Shown here: in pieces, positions 53,390 to 61,902 of the stretch
Layout of the letters: every line of letters begins with the position of its first letter
How positions within the stretch are numbered: position 1 is the stretch's first letter
Assembly: GCF_001428685.1 (NCBI RefSeq)
Contig: NZ_LMIK01000006.1
Span: 1 to 64,000 of the forward strand
Source: Lysobacter sp. Root76
GTDB lineage: Bacteria; Pseudomonadota; Gammaproteobacteria; Xanthomonadales; Xanthomonadaceae
Reading direction: 5' to 3'
Length of the DNA: 64,000 nt
Notes under the pieces: model-generated
The model's input: only the letters and a program-made list of their open reading frames with translations
What the model was told of the DNA's origin: nothing
Database searches by the model: none
Made by a program: the position numbers and the translations under genes

Positions 53390-53566
53390 CTACGTAGTCG
53401 TGCGTCGATCTTGATCAGGAGTTCTTGTCTCGGCCAGATAGCCTTCCCACTCTTTGCGGAGGTCCTCGTTTTGCGCGTCCCTAATCGCTGCCGTGCAAAT
53501 CTTGATGCCGCCGCACTCGGTCTCCAGTGCCCGCAGTAATGGTTCGTGGACTTGAGTCTTGTCCAT
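53390..53566 (-). CDS. Short ORF, probably truncated helical protein
   Basis: This is a 58-residue frame (MDKTQVHEPLLRALETECGG...) ending in RTPDQDRRTTT. The first ~48 residues look like the beginning of a longer, possibly ferritin-like helical protein (QNEDLRKEWEGYLAETRT); the rest is missing, as if lost by deletion or frameshift. No continuation was recognised in other frames. It lies upstream of the DUF6766 gene on the same strand. Confidence 0.4.
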   Translation of the reverse strand: MDKTQVHEPLLRALETECGGIKICTAAIRDAQNEDLRKEWEGYLAETRTPDQDRRTTT

Positions 53567-53980
53567 AGCTTCTCGCTCGTGCCATCGCATGGTGCAGCGG
53601 TTGGCACGCATCATTAGTAGACGCGGCATCCGCAAGCGAATGTGAAGAATGTTTCTGTCGATACCGATTTTCTTAATGGTTCATGCGGAAGATGGACGCG
53701 AGAAAATCGCTGACTAGGGCGTGGGACCGAACGCGGCAACGAAGAGAGTGGGAGATTGAATTGTCGTGAGCTTTGTTTCGCGCGCACAGCCGGCTGACGC
53801 CGTTCGTGCCGAGGTCGACGAGCCCGGTCCTCGCGGACACCGGTTCACGACTCCATGACGGTAGCGCCGCTAGGTTCGCGTAACGGTCAACGGGCTCGGA
53901 TCGCCGGCACTTTAGCCCGCGTAGCCAGCGAGGAAACGCACGGCCGAGAGCAGCCTTAAGACGTCGACAGTGAGGTGTCT
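53567..53980. other. AT-richer intergenic, no supported gene
   Basis: About 410 bp with no convincing ORF, hairpin or RNA. Composition is mixed, with an AT-rich patch near 53640-53700. It separates leftward and rightward genes and presumably holds their promoters. Confidence 0.35.
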
Positions 53981-54535
53981 ATGCGGCGAAAGTCAGGTCG
54001 ACCCGCATTGCTGATTGTGGATATGTTGAACATGCTCGATTTCGATGCGGGTGATGCCCTGCTCAAGCAGGCGACGCCGGCCGCAGCGAAGATCGCCAGC
54101 TTGAAGCGTCGCTTCAAGAATGCCGGCGCTCCGGTCATCTATGCGAATGACAACTTCGGGCAATGGCATGCGGACTTCACGGAAATTGTGAAGATCTGCA
54201 GCGGCGAGGGGTCTAGGGGCGCGCCGATCGCCAGGAAGCTGCTACCGGAGCCGGATGACTTCTACATCCTCAAGCCCAAGCAATCCGCTTTTCACTCCAC
54301 GCCCCTGGCGGTGCTTCTCGAGCGCTGCGGCAGCCGGAAGGTGGTGATAACGGGGATTTCCACGGACGTTTGCGTCGCAGCAACGGCGATCGACGCGCAC
54401 ATGCGGGATCTGACGGTTCATGTGCCCGCGGACTGCGTCGCGGCTCCGACTCGCGCGCGAACGGTTCGGGCGCTCGGCATGCTTCACGAGTCGATAGGTT
54501 CTTCGTTGGCTGCATCCCGATCGATCAGGCCTTAG
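53981..54535 (+). CDS. Isochorismatase-family cysteine hydrolase
   Basis: This 184-residue protein has the catalytic triad pattern of the family: Asp in ALLIVDMLNML (~10-20), Lys in ILKPKQSAFHST (~95-106) and Cys in ITGISTDVCVAATA (~126-139). Length is typical. The ATG at 53981 follows GAGG; a GTG two codons earlier is possible. Members act on isochorismate, nicotinamide or other amides; the substrate here is unknown. Confidence 0.88.
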   Translation: MRRKSGRPALLIVDMLNMLDFDAGDALLKQATPAAAKIASLKRRFKNAGAPVIYANDNFGQWHADFTEIVKICSGEGSRGAPIARKLLPEPDDFYILKPKQSAFHSTPLAVLLERCGSRKVVITGISTDVCVAATAIDAHMRDLTVHVPADCVAAPTRARTVRALGMLHESIGSSLAASRSIRP

Positions 54536-54569
54536 TCGACTCAAGCCGCTGCGCATTCGCGGTTCCGCG

Positions 54570-54989
54570 TCAGCCCTGCTTGATGAGCGTCCGTCGGCCT
54601 ATCGAACTGCTCTTGCGTGCGGTCGGCTTCGCCAGGCCGGGGATCAGGAAGTCGGTGACGCTCCGGCCATGTTTCGTCTTCTGGGCCAGCCACAGCGGCA
54701 TCCGCCCGCGGCCAGACCAGGTATTGCGCTTGTTCTCCGGATCGCGGTACTTGGCCGCCACCTTGCTCGCCTTTCGCCGCGGCGCCCGTTTCTTGCCAGG
54801 CTTCTCAGCTACCGGCTGATCCCCATACAGTTCCTCGATCGTATACCCGTACTGGGCAGCGACTGCGACCGCTTTTCGACGCACTAGGGCAATGGGGCGA
54901 CGGCTGCTTATCAACTGCCGCCGCTGCTCCGCGGCGACCAGAAGGGCGTTCAGTTCCGACAGGCTGAGCTTCTCGATATCGATTTTCAT
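54570..54989 (-). CDS. H-NS family nucleoid protein
   Basis: This 139-residue histone-like protein has an N-terminal oligomerisation helix (~1-40), a basic linker (EKPGKKRAPRRKASK) and the C-terminal DNA-binding motif KYRDPENKRNTWSGRGRMPLW (residues ~82-102; key residues TWSGRGR). A further basic tail of ~30 residues is unusual. H-NS proteins silence AT-rich foreign DNA. This gene sits in the AT-richer part of the window and converges on the cysteine hydrolase gene. Confidence 0.9.
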   Translation of the reverse strand: MKIDIEKLSLSELNALLVAAEQRRQLISSRRPIALVRRKAVAVAAQYGYTIEELYGDQPVAEKPGKKRAPRRKASKVAAKYRDPENKRNTWSGRGRMPLWLAQKTKHGRSVTDFLIPGLAKPTARKSSSIGRRTLIKQG

Positions 54990-55341
54990 GCCGGCGAGGG
55001 TCCAGCCACACCATCGACCTGTCAAGCGACAACCTGATGTTTTGTGAGAATGCGCTCTCGGCCGGAGGCACGGTCGGGTCCTGCGCCTCAATATATCGAT
55101 GCCGTCGAAGGCGGCTGGCATTGAAGAAGATGGATGGGGGCGCCATTTGGCTGTCGGCCATGCTCCTTGTGGATATGTCGGCGGCCCCTTGGGTCGTCCC
55201 GCCAGGATCGCCGCCCCGCTGGGAGCTTCGCAGCGGGCAGGCTGCCCCGCAGCTTCGCCCGGAGGCGCCGGCACGACGGCGGCGAGGACGGTTCAGGCGG
55301 CCGCCACAAATCCGTCATCGCCCCGCCATAGTCTGGCGGGC
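54990..55341. other. Intergenic between hns-like and glycosyltransferase genes
   Basis: About 350 bp between divergent genes. A TTGACA box faces the hns-like gene (55020-55025, minus strand) but no good -10 accompanies it. Small GC-rich inverted segments near 55210-55260 are present. No gene supported. Confidence 0.35.
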
Positions 55342-56553
55342 ATGAACATCCTGATGCTGTCCGACGTGTACTTCCCGCGGGTCAACGGCGTCTCGACGTC
55401 GATCCGCACCTTCGCCCAGTCGCTGGCGCGGATGGGCCATGCGGTGACCCTGGTGGTGCCGGATTACGGGCCCGACAGCGGCCAGGAGCAGCACGACGGC
55501 CATGGCGAGTTCGAGATCCTGCGGCTGCCGTCGCGGGTGATCTTCTTCGATCCCGAGGACCGGCTGATCCGGGCTTCGGCGCTGCGCGCGGTGGAGGACC
55601 GGCTGGCGGCGCGGCACTGGGACGTGATCCACATCCACACCCCGTTCCGCGCCCACAGCCTGGGCGTGCGCCTGGCGCGGCGGATCGGGCGGCCGACGGT
55701 GGAGACCTACCACACCTATTTCGAGGAATACGTCGGCCACTACCTGCCGTGGCTGCCGGCGCCGCTGCTGCGTGCGTTCGCGCGGCGCGCTTCGCGCTCG
55801 CTGTGTCACGGCGTCGATCACCTGATCGTGCCGACCGCGCAGATGGTGCAGGTGCTGGAGCGCTACGGCATCACCACGCCGTCGACGGTGCTGCCGACCG
55901 GCATCGACCTGAGCGAATTCGCGCGCGGCGACGGCGCGCGCTTCCGCGCCGAGCATGGGATCGCGCCGCAGCGTCCGACCCTGGTCACGGTGAGCCGGCT
56001 CGCGGTCGAGAAGAACATCGCCTTCCTGCTGCGGGTGGCGCGGCGTCTGGTCGACGAATTTCCCGAGCTGCTGTTCCTGATCGCGGGCGAGGGCCCGGAT
56101 GCCGAGCGCCTCAAGCGCCTGAGTGTGGAGCTCAAATTGCAGGAGCACGTGCGCTTCTTCGGCAATCTGGACCGCCGCACCGCCTTGCTCGACGCCTACC
56201 GCGCCGGCGATGTGTTCGTGTTCGCCTCGCCGACCGAAACCCAGGGGCTGGTGCTGATCGAGGCGATGGCGCTGGGTGTGCCGATCGTATCGACCGCGGT
56301 CATGGGGACGGCTACGGTGCTGCGCGATGTGCGCAGCGCGGTGGTCAGCGCCGAAGACGAGGCCGCGTTCGCCGGGCATGTCGCTGCCGTGCTGCGTTCG
56401 CCCGAAACCCGCGCGGCCTTGTCGGCGGCCGGGCCGCTGGACGCGCGCGCCTGGAGCACCGACGGCTTGATGGAGCAGGTGGTGTCCCTATACGAAAGCC
56501 TCGCACGCACCCGCGCCGTCGCCACGACGCTGGCGGCCACGGCCAATCCGTAA
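55342..56553 (+). CDS. GT4-family glycosyltransferase
   Basis: This 403-residue GT-B enzyme starts MNILMLSDVYFPRVNGVSTS (~1-20) with the G-V-S donor/acceptor loop. It has HIHTPFRAHSLG (~96-107), VSRLAVEKNI (~216-225) and the E-x7-E donor-binding motif in ETQGLVLIEAMALG (~299-312). It resembles mannosyl- or glucosyltransferases acting on membrane lipids (MgtA/PimB-like). Acceptor unknown. The gene appears monocistronic. Confidence 0.92.
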   Translation: MNILMLSDVYFPRVNGVSTSIRTFAQSLARMGHAVTLVVPDYGPDSGQEQHDGHGEFEILRLPSRVIFFDPEDRLIRASALRAVEDRLAARHWDVIHIHTPFRAHSLGVRLARRIGRPTVETYHTYFEEYVGHYLPWLPAPLLRAFARRASRSLCHGVDHLIVPTAQMVQVLERYGITTPSTVLPTGIDLSEFARGDGARFRAEHGIAPQRPTLVTVSRLAVEKNIAFLLRVARRLVDEFPELLFLIAGEGPDAERLKRLSVELKLQEHVRFFGNLDRRTALLDAYRAGDVFVFASPTETQGLVLIEAMALGVPIVSTAVMGTATVLRDVRSAVVSAEDEAAFAGHVAAVLRSPETRAALSAAGPLDARAWSTDGLMEQVVSLYESLARTRAVATTLAATANP

Positions 56554-56702
56554 GACGCGGCAAGCCGCAGGCGCACCGCATCGAAACAGCGCGAGCGATC
56601 GAGACCGCACCGATGCGGTTTTCGCCGCGAACAAGGGCGCGGCGTCGACGGCCGCGTCGGCACCGTAGCCGCCGTCGCGCATGCCGGTGCGGCTGGCGTC
56701 GG

Positions 56703-57743
56703 TCACGGCCCGAATCCGCTGTCGCCGGTCTGGTAGACCATCAGCACGACCTTGCCGCGGCCGTGGCCGGTCTCGACGTCGCGATGCGCGACCGCGGCAT
56801 GCGCCAGCGGATAGATCTCGCGCACATGCACGTGCAGGCGGCCGTGTTCGTACAGGTCGACCAGGTGGCGCAGGCGGTCGCGGTCGCGGTCGCATTCGCC
56901 GCGCAGGCGCAGTACGCCGTGTTCGCGCGCGCCGTCGCCATCGACCAGGCTGCCGATGCGTTCGCGCGCCACGCCCAGCGCCAGCGAGGCGGCGATGGCG
57001 CCGCGGCCGGCCGCGTCCAGCGCCACGCTCACGCCTTGCGGCGCGAGTTCGCGCACGCGCTCGACCAGGCCGTCGCCGTACAGCACCGGCTCGGCTCCGA
57101 GCGTGCGCAGGTAGGCGTGGTTCTCGCGGCTGGCGCTGCCGATCACCCGGGCGCCGGCCAGACGCGCCAGCTGCACGGCGATGGTGCCGACACCGCCGGC
57201 GGCGCCGTGCACCAGCAGGGTGTCGCCGCGGCCCACGTTCAAGGCGCGCAATGCGACCTGCGCGGTCTGGCCCGAGGCCGACAGGGCGCCGGCCACTGCC
57301 CAGGACATCATCGGCGGCTTGGCCACGACCTGCGGCGCCGGCACGGTCACGACTTCGGCGTAGGCGCCGCCGTCGCACCAGCCCAGCACTTCCTGGCCGT
57401 GGTAATAGCCGCGCACGCCGTCGCCGATCTGGTCGACGACACCGGCGAATTCGTAGCCCAGGCGTTGCGGGAAGGCGGCGTCGGCGTCGATGCCGCGGCG
57501 CGCGAAGTCGCCGTTGCGGCGGGCGATGTCGGCCGGCTGCACGCCGGCCGCGCGCACTCGCACGCGCAGTTCGCCGCGCGCGGCTTCGGGCAGCGGCAGC
57601 ACGGCCGGATAGAGCACTTCGGGTGCGCCGTAGCGGTCGAAATGCACGGCCTGCATCAGGCCGGCATCGTCGTCGATGCCGTCGGCGGCGTCGCGGGAGC
57701 TGGGTCGGTCGAGGTCGTCGTCGCGGGCGTTGCGGTTGTCCAT
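56703..57743 (-). CDS. Medium-chain zinc-independent quinone reductase/alcohol dehydrogenase-like
   Basis: This 346-residue MDR-superfamily protein has a GroES-like N-terminal domain (LRVRVRAAGVQPADIARRNG, ~59-78), GYEFAGVVDQIGDGV and the nucleotide-binding LLVHGAAGGVGTIAVQLARL (~169-188). It lacks zinc-site Cys, as in NADPH:quinone reductases. The first ~28 residues are an unusual Asp/Arg-rich extension. The ATG at 57743 leaves the SoxR box (57781-57798) outside the gene. It is divergent from soxR and probably its redox-stress target. Confidence 0.88.
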   Translation of the reverse strand: MDNRNARDDDLDRPSSRDAADGIDDDAGLMQAVHFDRYGAPEVLYPAVLPLPEAARGELRVRVRAAGVQPADIARRNGDFARRGIDADAAFPQRLGYEFAGVVDQIGDGVRGYYHGQEVLGWCDGGAYAEVVTVPAPQVVAKPPMMSWAVAGALSASGQTAQVALRALNVGRGDTLLVHGAAGGVGTIAVQLARLAGARVIGSASRENHAYLRTLGAEPVLYGDGLVERVRELAPQGVSVALDAAGRGAIAASLALGVARERIGSLVDGDGAREHGVLRLRGECDRDRDRLRHLVDLYEHGRLHVHVREIYPLAHAAVAHRDVETGHGRGKVVLMVYQTGDSGFGP

Positions 57744-57780
57744 AGCTTGACCGGAGGGAGTGGGGACGCGCAGCATAGAA

Positions 57781-57798
57781 CCTCAACTTAACTTCAGG
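57781..57798. promoter_or_regulatory. SoxR box
   Basis: CCTCAACTTAACTTCAGG differs from the SoxR consensus palindrome CCTCAAGTTAACTTGAGG at only two symmetric positions. It lies 37 bp before the quinone-reductase start and 8 bp before soxR, so SoxR can act on both genes. Confidence 0.8.
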
Positions 57799-57806
57799 TC
57801 AAGCGC

Positions 57807-58259
57807 ATGGTCGCGAATACCGAGCTCAGCGTGGGGCAGATGGCGCAGCGCAGCGGCGTGGCGGTGTCGACCCTGCATTTCTACGAGACCAAGGGCCTGA
57901 TCCACAGCCAGCGCACCGCCGGCAACCAGCGCCGCTACGGTCGCGACATGCTGCGCCGGATCGCGATCATCCGCGTCGCCCAGCGCGTGGGCATGCCGCT
58001 GGCGACGATCCTGCAGGCGTTCTCGACCTTGCCCGACGGACGCACGCCGACGCGCAAGGACTGGGAGCGGCTGTCGGCGGCCTGGCGCGAGGAGTTGGAC
58101 GAGCGCATCCAGAAACTCAGCCAGATGCGCGACACCCTGGACGATTGCATCGGCTGCGGCTGTCTGTCGATCGACCGCTGCCGCCTGGCCAATCCGGGCG
58201 ACGTGCTGGCCGAGGACGGGCAGGGTGCGCAGCGTTGGGAGCATGCGCCGGCGGATTGA
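57807..58259 (+). CDS. soxR: SoxR redox-sensing MerR-family activator
   Basis: This 150-residue regulator has a MerR winged helix ([20 protein letters not shown], ~10-29) and a dimerisation helix. The [2Fe-2S] ligand set C114-x2-C117-x-C119-x5-C125 ([12 protein letters not shown]) is the SoxR hallmark; spacing equals that of E. coli C119/122/124/130. Oxidation of the cluster by redox-cycling drugs or phenazines turns on its targets. No soxS is expected outside enterics; the divergent quinone reductase is the likely target. Confidence 0.95.
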   Translation: MVANTELSVGQMAQRSGVAVSTLHFYETKGLIHSQRTAGNQRRYGRDMLRRIAIIRVAQRVGMPLATILQAFSTLPDGRTPTRKDWERLSAAWREELDERIQKLSQMRDTLDDCIGCGCLSIDRCRLANPGDVLAEDGQGAQRWEHAPAD

Positions 58260-58373
58260 GGCCGCACCCGGGCATCGCCACAGCGCACCGGCAGGACGCA
58301 TCGATCCACGCATGCGCGCGCGGTCGGCGCCGGTCGCCGTCGTACCATGGTCGCTTTCCCCACGAGTCCCGCC

Positions 58374-58883
58374 ATGACCGTTTCCATGCACGCCGCCTCC
58401 GTCCCCGTGTTCAAGCAGTTCCTCGGCAGCCTCGCCGCGCTGCTCGACAAGGCCCAGGCCCACGCGGTCGAGAAGAAGATCGAGCCGGACGTGCTGCTGC
58501 AGTCGCGCCTGTACCCGGACATGTTTCCGCTGCTGCGCCAGGTCCAGATCGCCTGCGACTTCGCCAAGGGCGTGAGCGCGCGCCTGGCCGACGCGGAAGT
58601 GCCGGTGTACGACGATTCCGAGCGCAGCTTCGAACAGTTGCAGGCGCTGGTCGCTAAGACCACCGCGTTCATCGACAGCCTGGAGCCGGTGCTGTTCGAC
58701 GGCGCCCACGAGCGTGAAGTGGTGCTGCGTCCGGGCACGCCCAAGGAGCGCCGCTTCGTCGGCCACGACTATCTGCTGCATTACGGTCTGCCGCAGTTCC
58801 AGTTCCACGTCGTGACCGCCTACGCGATCCTGCGCCACAACGGCGTCGAGGTCGGCAAGCGCGACTACATGGGCCAGTACTGA
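58374..58883 (+). CDS. DUF1993 family protein
   Basis: This 169-residue helical protein of the DinB-like DUF1993 family has SVPVFKQFLGSLAALLDKA (~9-27), RLYPDMFPLLRQVQIACDFA (~43-62) and a C-terminal HYGLPQFQFHVVTAYAILRH, where a His-rich metal site is expected. The ATG at 58374 (MTVSMHAAS) fits the family start. Function unknown. Confidence 0.88.
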   Translation: MTVSMHAASVPVFKQFLGSLAALLDKAQAHAVEKKIEPDVLLQSRLYPDMFPLLRQVQIACDFAKGVSARLADAEVPVYDDSERSFEQLQALVAKTTAFIDSLEPVLFDGAHEREVVLRPGTPKERRFVGHDYLLHYGLPQFQFHVVTAYAILRHNGVEVGKRDYMGQY

Positions 58884-58958
58884 GCCTCGCGCGCCGCGCG
58901 CGCTTGCATCGCGCGCGCGGCGCGGCGACCATGCGTTCCAGCTTTGAGGGGAAGCCGC

Positions 58959-59255
58959 ATGGAACTGCTGACGCTGGATCATTTCGCCCGCCACGTGAAC
59001 GAGACCTTCTCGGCCGCGCTGAACGACGGCGAGGTGCCGTTCGTGCTGGTCGAGGCGCGGGCCTTGCAGAGCAGCCAGGTCGTGCCGGGCGCGGCGCGCG
59101 CGCCGTTCTCGTTGCTGTTTCGCAATGCCTCGGCGTTTCTGTTCCCGCAGCAGACCTATCTGATGCGCCACGAAAGCGTGGGCGAGGTCGGGATCTTCCT
59201 GGTGCCGGTCGCGCGCGAGCGCGAAGGGTTTTTGTATCAGGCGATTTTCAACTGA
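58959..59255 (+). CDS. DUF6916-like protein
   Basis: This 98-residue beta-rich protein (MELLTLDHFARHVNETF...; FSLLFRNASAFLFPQQTYLM, ~51-70; GEVGIFLVPVARE) matches the DUF6916 pattern. GAGGGG precedes the ATG at 58959. Members of this family are frequently encoded next to Tail-Collar and Ig-repeat genes, as here (59.4-64 kb). Function unknown. Confidence 0.75.
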   Translation: MELLTLDHFARHVNETFSAALNDGEVPFVLVEARALQSSQVVPGAARAPFSLLFRNASAFLFPQQTYLMRHESVGEVGIFLVPVAREREGFLYQAIFN

Positions 59256-59363
59256 GGGCGGGGCGGGCTGGAACGCTCGCGCTCGCTCGGTGATCCAAGC
59301 CCGATCTGAGGCGCTGCTAATCCGGTGCGGATCGCGATCGGCGCGGTGGGCGTGGGGGCGCGG

Positions 59364-59386
59364 TCGCGGCTTACGCCGCTCCTACC
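59364..59386 (+). repeat. Single REP-like unit
   Basis: The 23 bp starting TCGCGGCTTACGCCGCTCC resemble one arm of the inverted repeat at 37415-37480 (ATCGCGGCTCACGCCGCTCC). It lies just outside the 3' end of the GNAT gene. A second arm is not apparent. Confidence 0.5.
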
Positions 59387-59392
59387 CCAGAG

Positions 59393-59950
59393 CTAGAGCG
59401 CGCCCTGCGGGGGCCAGCGCAGGCGCCGGTAGGCGCCGCCGTCTTCGAGCAGGACGAAACCCAGGCGCTGGTACAGGCGCTGCGCCTGCGCATTGTCGGA
59501 CGACACATGCAGGTGCAGGCCGCGGCCGAGCGCGGCGGCGTCGTGCTGGCTGTGTTCGATCAAGGCGCTGGCGATGCCCTGGCCGCGTGCGGCGGGCAGC
59601 AGGCTGATATCGACGATCAGATGATCGGGCGCGCGCCGTTGCAGGTAGTAGCGCCCGACCGGCGTGCCTTCGCGCTCGATGGCGAGGAAGTCGGCGTCGG
59701 CGTAGTGGTGCAGGTAATGCTGATGCTGGAGCGCGAACTGGCTGTCGAGAAAGGCGCGCTTGGCCTCGTCGGGCCAGGGCACGGGCGCGAGTTCCTCGGC
59801 TCGGGTACTGGCGTAGAGCGTGCGCAGCCAGGGCAGGTCGTCGTCGCGCGCGGGGCGCAATGCGAACCCGCGCTCGCACAGGAGCGCGGGTGTCGCCAGG
59901 CGGTCGTCGCGGCCTTGCGGAAACGGCGGTAGCGGCGACGTCGCCTGCAT
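59393..59950 (-). CDS. GNAT family acetyltransferase linked to Tail-Collar genes
   Basis: This 185-residue enzyme has the acetyl-CoA loop LPAARGQGIASALIEH (~126-141), then VSSDNAQAQRLYQRLGFVLL (~152-171). The N-terminal ~25 residues are a Pro-rich lead. Its ATG at 59950 lies 5 bp after the last Tail-Collar gene, so it is the fourth gene of that leftward operon. It may acetylate the collar proteins or be an unrelated passenger. Confidence 0.88.
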   Translation of the reverse strand: MQATSPLPPFPQGRDDRLATPALLCERGFALRPARDDDLPWLRTLYASTRAEELAPVPWPDEAKRAFLDSQFALQHQHYLHHYADADFLAIEREGTPVGRYYLQRRAPDHLIVDISLLPAARGQGIASALIEHSQHDAAALGRGLHLHVSSDNAQAQRLYQRLGFVLLEDGGAYRRLRWPPQGAL

Positions 59951-59955
59951 TGCCG

Positions 59956-60489
59956 TCAAGGGAAGCTCGGGAAAATACCCTGCAAGGCGATGCAGAAGTT
60001 CGACGCGAGGTACGGCTGGCGGTTTTCGTGCGGCTGGCCGCCGCCGGCCGGGCCGCACATGACCGGAGCGAACTGCACGTTCGGCGCCACATTCCCGATG
60101 AAGGGGTTGCTGGAGGTCGGGATGCCCAGGAAGTTGTTGGGGGCCGGCGTGCTGGTGCGCGAAGCGCCGGTGGGCTGGTTGTAGGCGGTCAGCGTATGGC
60201 CGTGCGCCGGCATCTCGCCCTGGGTCAGGGTCACGCTGTTGGAGCCGAACACTTCGCCCATGCTGCGCGGCGTGAGTCCGGGACCCTGGCCCTGGTTGCA
60301 GGCGGCACGGTTGACGAAGTTGGGCAACTGGAACGTGGTCTGGCCGTTGCCGCCGTACTGGGTGCCCAGCAGCGCGAACAGCGCGGTGTTCTGCTGGATG
60401 GCCATGGTGGCGCCGGTGCACGACGCCCAGCCGCGCGGCGCGAAATTGAATCCGAACAGCTGGATTTCGCCGATGAAAGGTTCGGTCAT
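59956..60489 (-). CDS. Tail-Collar domain protein (Mdp-like), third of three
   Basis: This 177-residue protein begins MTEPFIGEIQLFGFNFAPRG and has GTQYGGNGQTTFQLPNFVNR (~42-61), the phage Tail-Collar (PF07484) pattern. The C-terminal half has GEMPAHGHTLTAYN (~91-104) and a final QPHENRQPYLASNFCIALQG. No signal peptide and no phage structural genes are nearby. The paralogues at 60525 and 61083 precede it. The role outside phage is unclear. Confidence 0.9.
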   Translation of the reverse strand: MTEPFIGEIQLFGFNFAPRGWASCTGATMAIQQNTALFALLGTQYGGNGQTTFQLPNFVNRAACNQGQGPGLTPRSMGEVFGSNSVTLTQGEMPAHGHTLTAYNQPTGASRTSTPAPNNFLGIPTSSNPFIGNVAPNVQFAPVMCGPAGGGQPHENRQPYLASNFCIALQGIFPSFP

Positions 60490-60524
60490 GGTGATGTCCT
60501 CGAATGATGGTCCGCGGCGGCCGC

Positions 60525-61055
60525 TCAGCTCTGCGACGGGAAGATGCCGGCCCAGGCGATGCAGTACCCCACCGTCAACGTGGGCATCAGGTTGTCGTGC
60601 GGCTGGGTGTTGCCGCTGCTCGAGATCGCGGCCGGGGCGAGCGCGGCGCCGGTGGCGCCGGTGATGTCGGTGACGTACATGGTGTCGCCCGACACCGTGG
60701 CCGGTTGCACCGTCACACCGACCGCGCCGGTGCTGGCGGCGGCCGTGGTGGCCATCAGCGCATGGTTGTGGCTGGGCAGCTGCTGGGTCAGCAGGGTCAC
60801 GCTCTCGGTGCCGGCCCTCTGGCCGAGCACGTAGGTGCTCAGGCCCAGGCCGGTGCCCTGGTGGATCGGCGCGCGGCCGCGCAGGTCGGGCAGGGCGAAG
60901 GTGGACTGGCCGTCGCCGCCGTAGGTGGTGCCGATCAGGGTGTACAGCACTTCGTACTCGCTGATGGGCTGCAGCGAACCGTCGCAGCTGAACCAGCCGT
61001 TGGGCACGCGGCCGAAGCCGAACATACGGATTTCTCCGACGTAAGGGGTGCTCAT
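60525..61055 (-). CDS. Tail-Collar domain protein (Mdp-like), second of three
   Basis: This 176-residue paralogue (MSTPYVGEIRMFGFGRVPNG...; GTTYGGDGQSTFALPDLRGR, ~42-61) has a QLPSHNHALMATT motif and a QPHDNLMPTLTVGYCIAWAG end. The HxH near the middle and the QPHxN near the end are shared by all three copies and may bind metal, as in phage collar fibres. Confidence 0.9.
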   Translation of the reverse strand: MSTPYVGEIRMFGFGRVPNGWFSCDGSLQPISEYEVLYTLIGTTYGGDGQSTFALPDLRGRAPIHQGTGLGLSTYVLGQRAGTESVTLLTQQLPSHNHALMATTAAASTGAVGVTVQPATVSGDTMYVTDITGATGAALAPAAISSSGNTQPHDNLMPTLTVGYCIAWAGIFPSQS

Positions 61056-61082
61056 AGGGAACTCCTGTAGATGGCTAGGGCG

Positions 61083-61607
61083 TCAGTTGCGCGACGGGTA
61101 GATGCCGACCAGCGCGATCACGAAATTGATCGTCGTGTAGGGCTGTATGTTGCTGTGCGGCTGGCTGTTGCCCGTCATGCCGATGCCTTGCAGCGCGACC
61201 TGGGCGCCCGAGGAGGGGCCGAAGATCGAGGCGCTGTTGGTGCCGTACAGGCCGTTGGTCGGATTGCGGATCGCGCCCGCCGTGGTGTTGCCGCTGACCA
61301 TGTGCGTATGCGTCGGCATCTGCGTAGCGAGCAGGGTGACGTTCTCGACGCCGCCGGTCTCGCCCAGCTGATACGGCGCCGGATTCCAGCCCCCATCGAC
61401 CGAATTGCCGAAGCCCACCGGGGTGCGCGACTGCATGTTGGGCAGTTGGAAGTTGGTAGTGCCGTTGCCGCCGTAGGTGGTGCCGAGCAAGGAAAACAGC
61501 GCTTGGTTCTGGGCGATCGACAGGATCTGCCCGTTGCACAGGGCAAAACCCTTGGGCGCGAACTGGAACCCCGTGAGCATGATCTGCCCGAGGAATACTT
61601 CGGTCAT
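61083..61607 (-). CDS. Tail-Collar domain protein (Mdp-like), first of three
   Basis: This 174-residue paralogue (MTEVFLGQIMLTGFQFAPKG...; GTTYGGNGTTNFQLPNMQSR, ~42-61) has MPTHTHMVSGN and QPHSNIQPYTTINFVIALVG. The ATG at 61607 follows GGAAAAGG; an upstream ATG at 61691 lacks support. It is the first gene of the leftward operon and divergent from the large Ig-repeat gene at 61903. Confidence 0.9.
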   Translation of the reverse strand: MTEVFLGQIMLTGFQFAPKGFALCNGQILSIAQNQALFSLLGTTYGGNGTTNFQLPNMQSRTPVGFGNSVDGGWNPAPYQLGETGGVENVTLLATQMPTHTHMVSGNTTAGAIRNPTNGLYGTNSASIFGPSSGAQVALQGIGMTGNSQPHSNIQPYTTINFVIALVGIYPSRN

Positions 61608-61902
61608 ACCTTTTCCCCCAAAAGGATGGTGGCACGGGACGTCATGTCCGGTGCGCTCGCTACTCTCGCTCACACTCCGTGCGCCGTACAAGCGAATTTT
61701 TTGTGGCAGTGCAGCATAAAAATCTGTGAAGTGGGTGGCACTTTATTTGCGGATCGATTCCTGATTGAATGAAGGGAGAGCAGTTCGCAAGGGGTGCGGC
61801 TCGGGCGTCAGCCCGATGTCCGCGGACAAGGATTCGAGTCTCGCCGGACGGTTCGACAGCCAGCGGCCGATCGAGCTCGTGCGGTGCCAACAGGGGCAGA
61901 AC
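61608..61902. promoter_or_regulatory. Divergent promoter region of the collar and Ig-repeat genes
   Basis: Nearly 300 bp with an AT-rich core (61690-61770) contrasting with GC-rich flanks. It should carry promoters for both directions. No consensus boxes or palindrome could be assigned confidently. Confidence 0.45.

Noticed and set aside
59956-61607. Remnant prophage
   Set aside because: Only Tail-Collar proteins are present. No capsid, terminase, tail tube, lysis or integrase gene is in view, so a prophage is not supported by this window.
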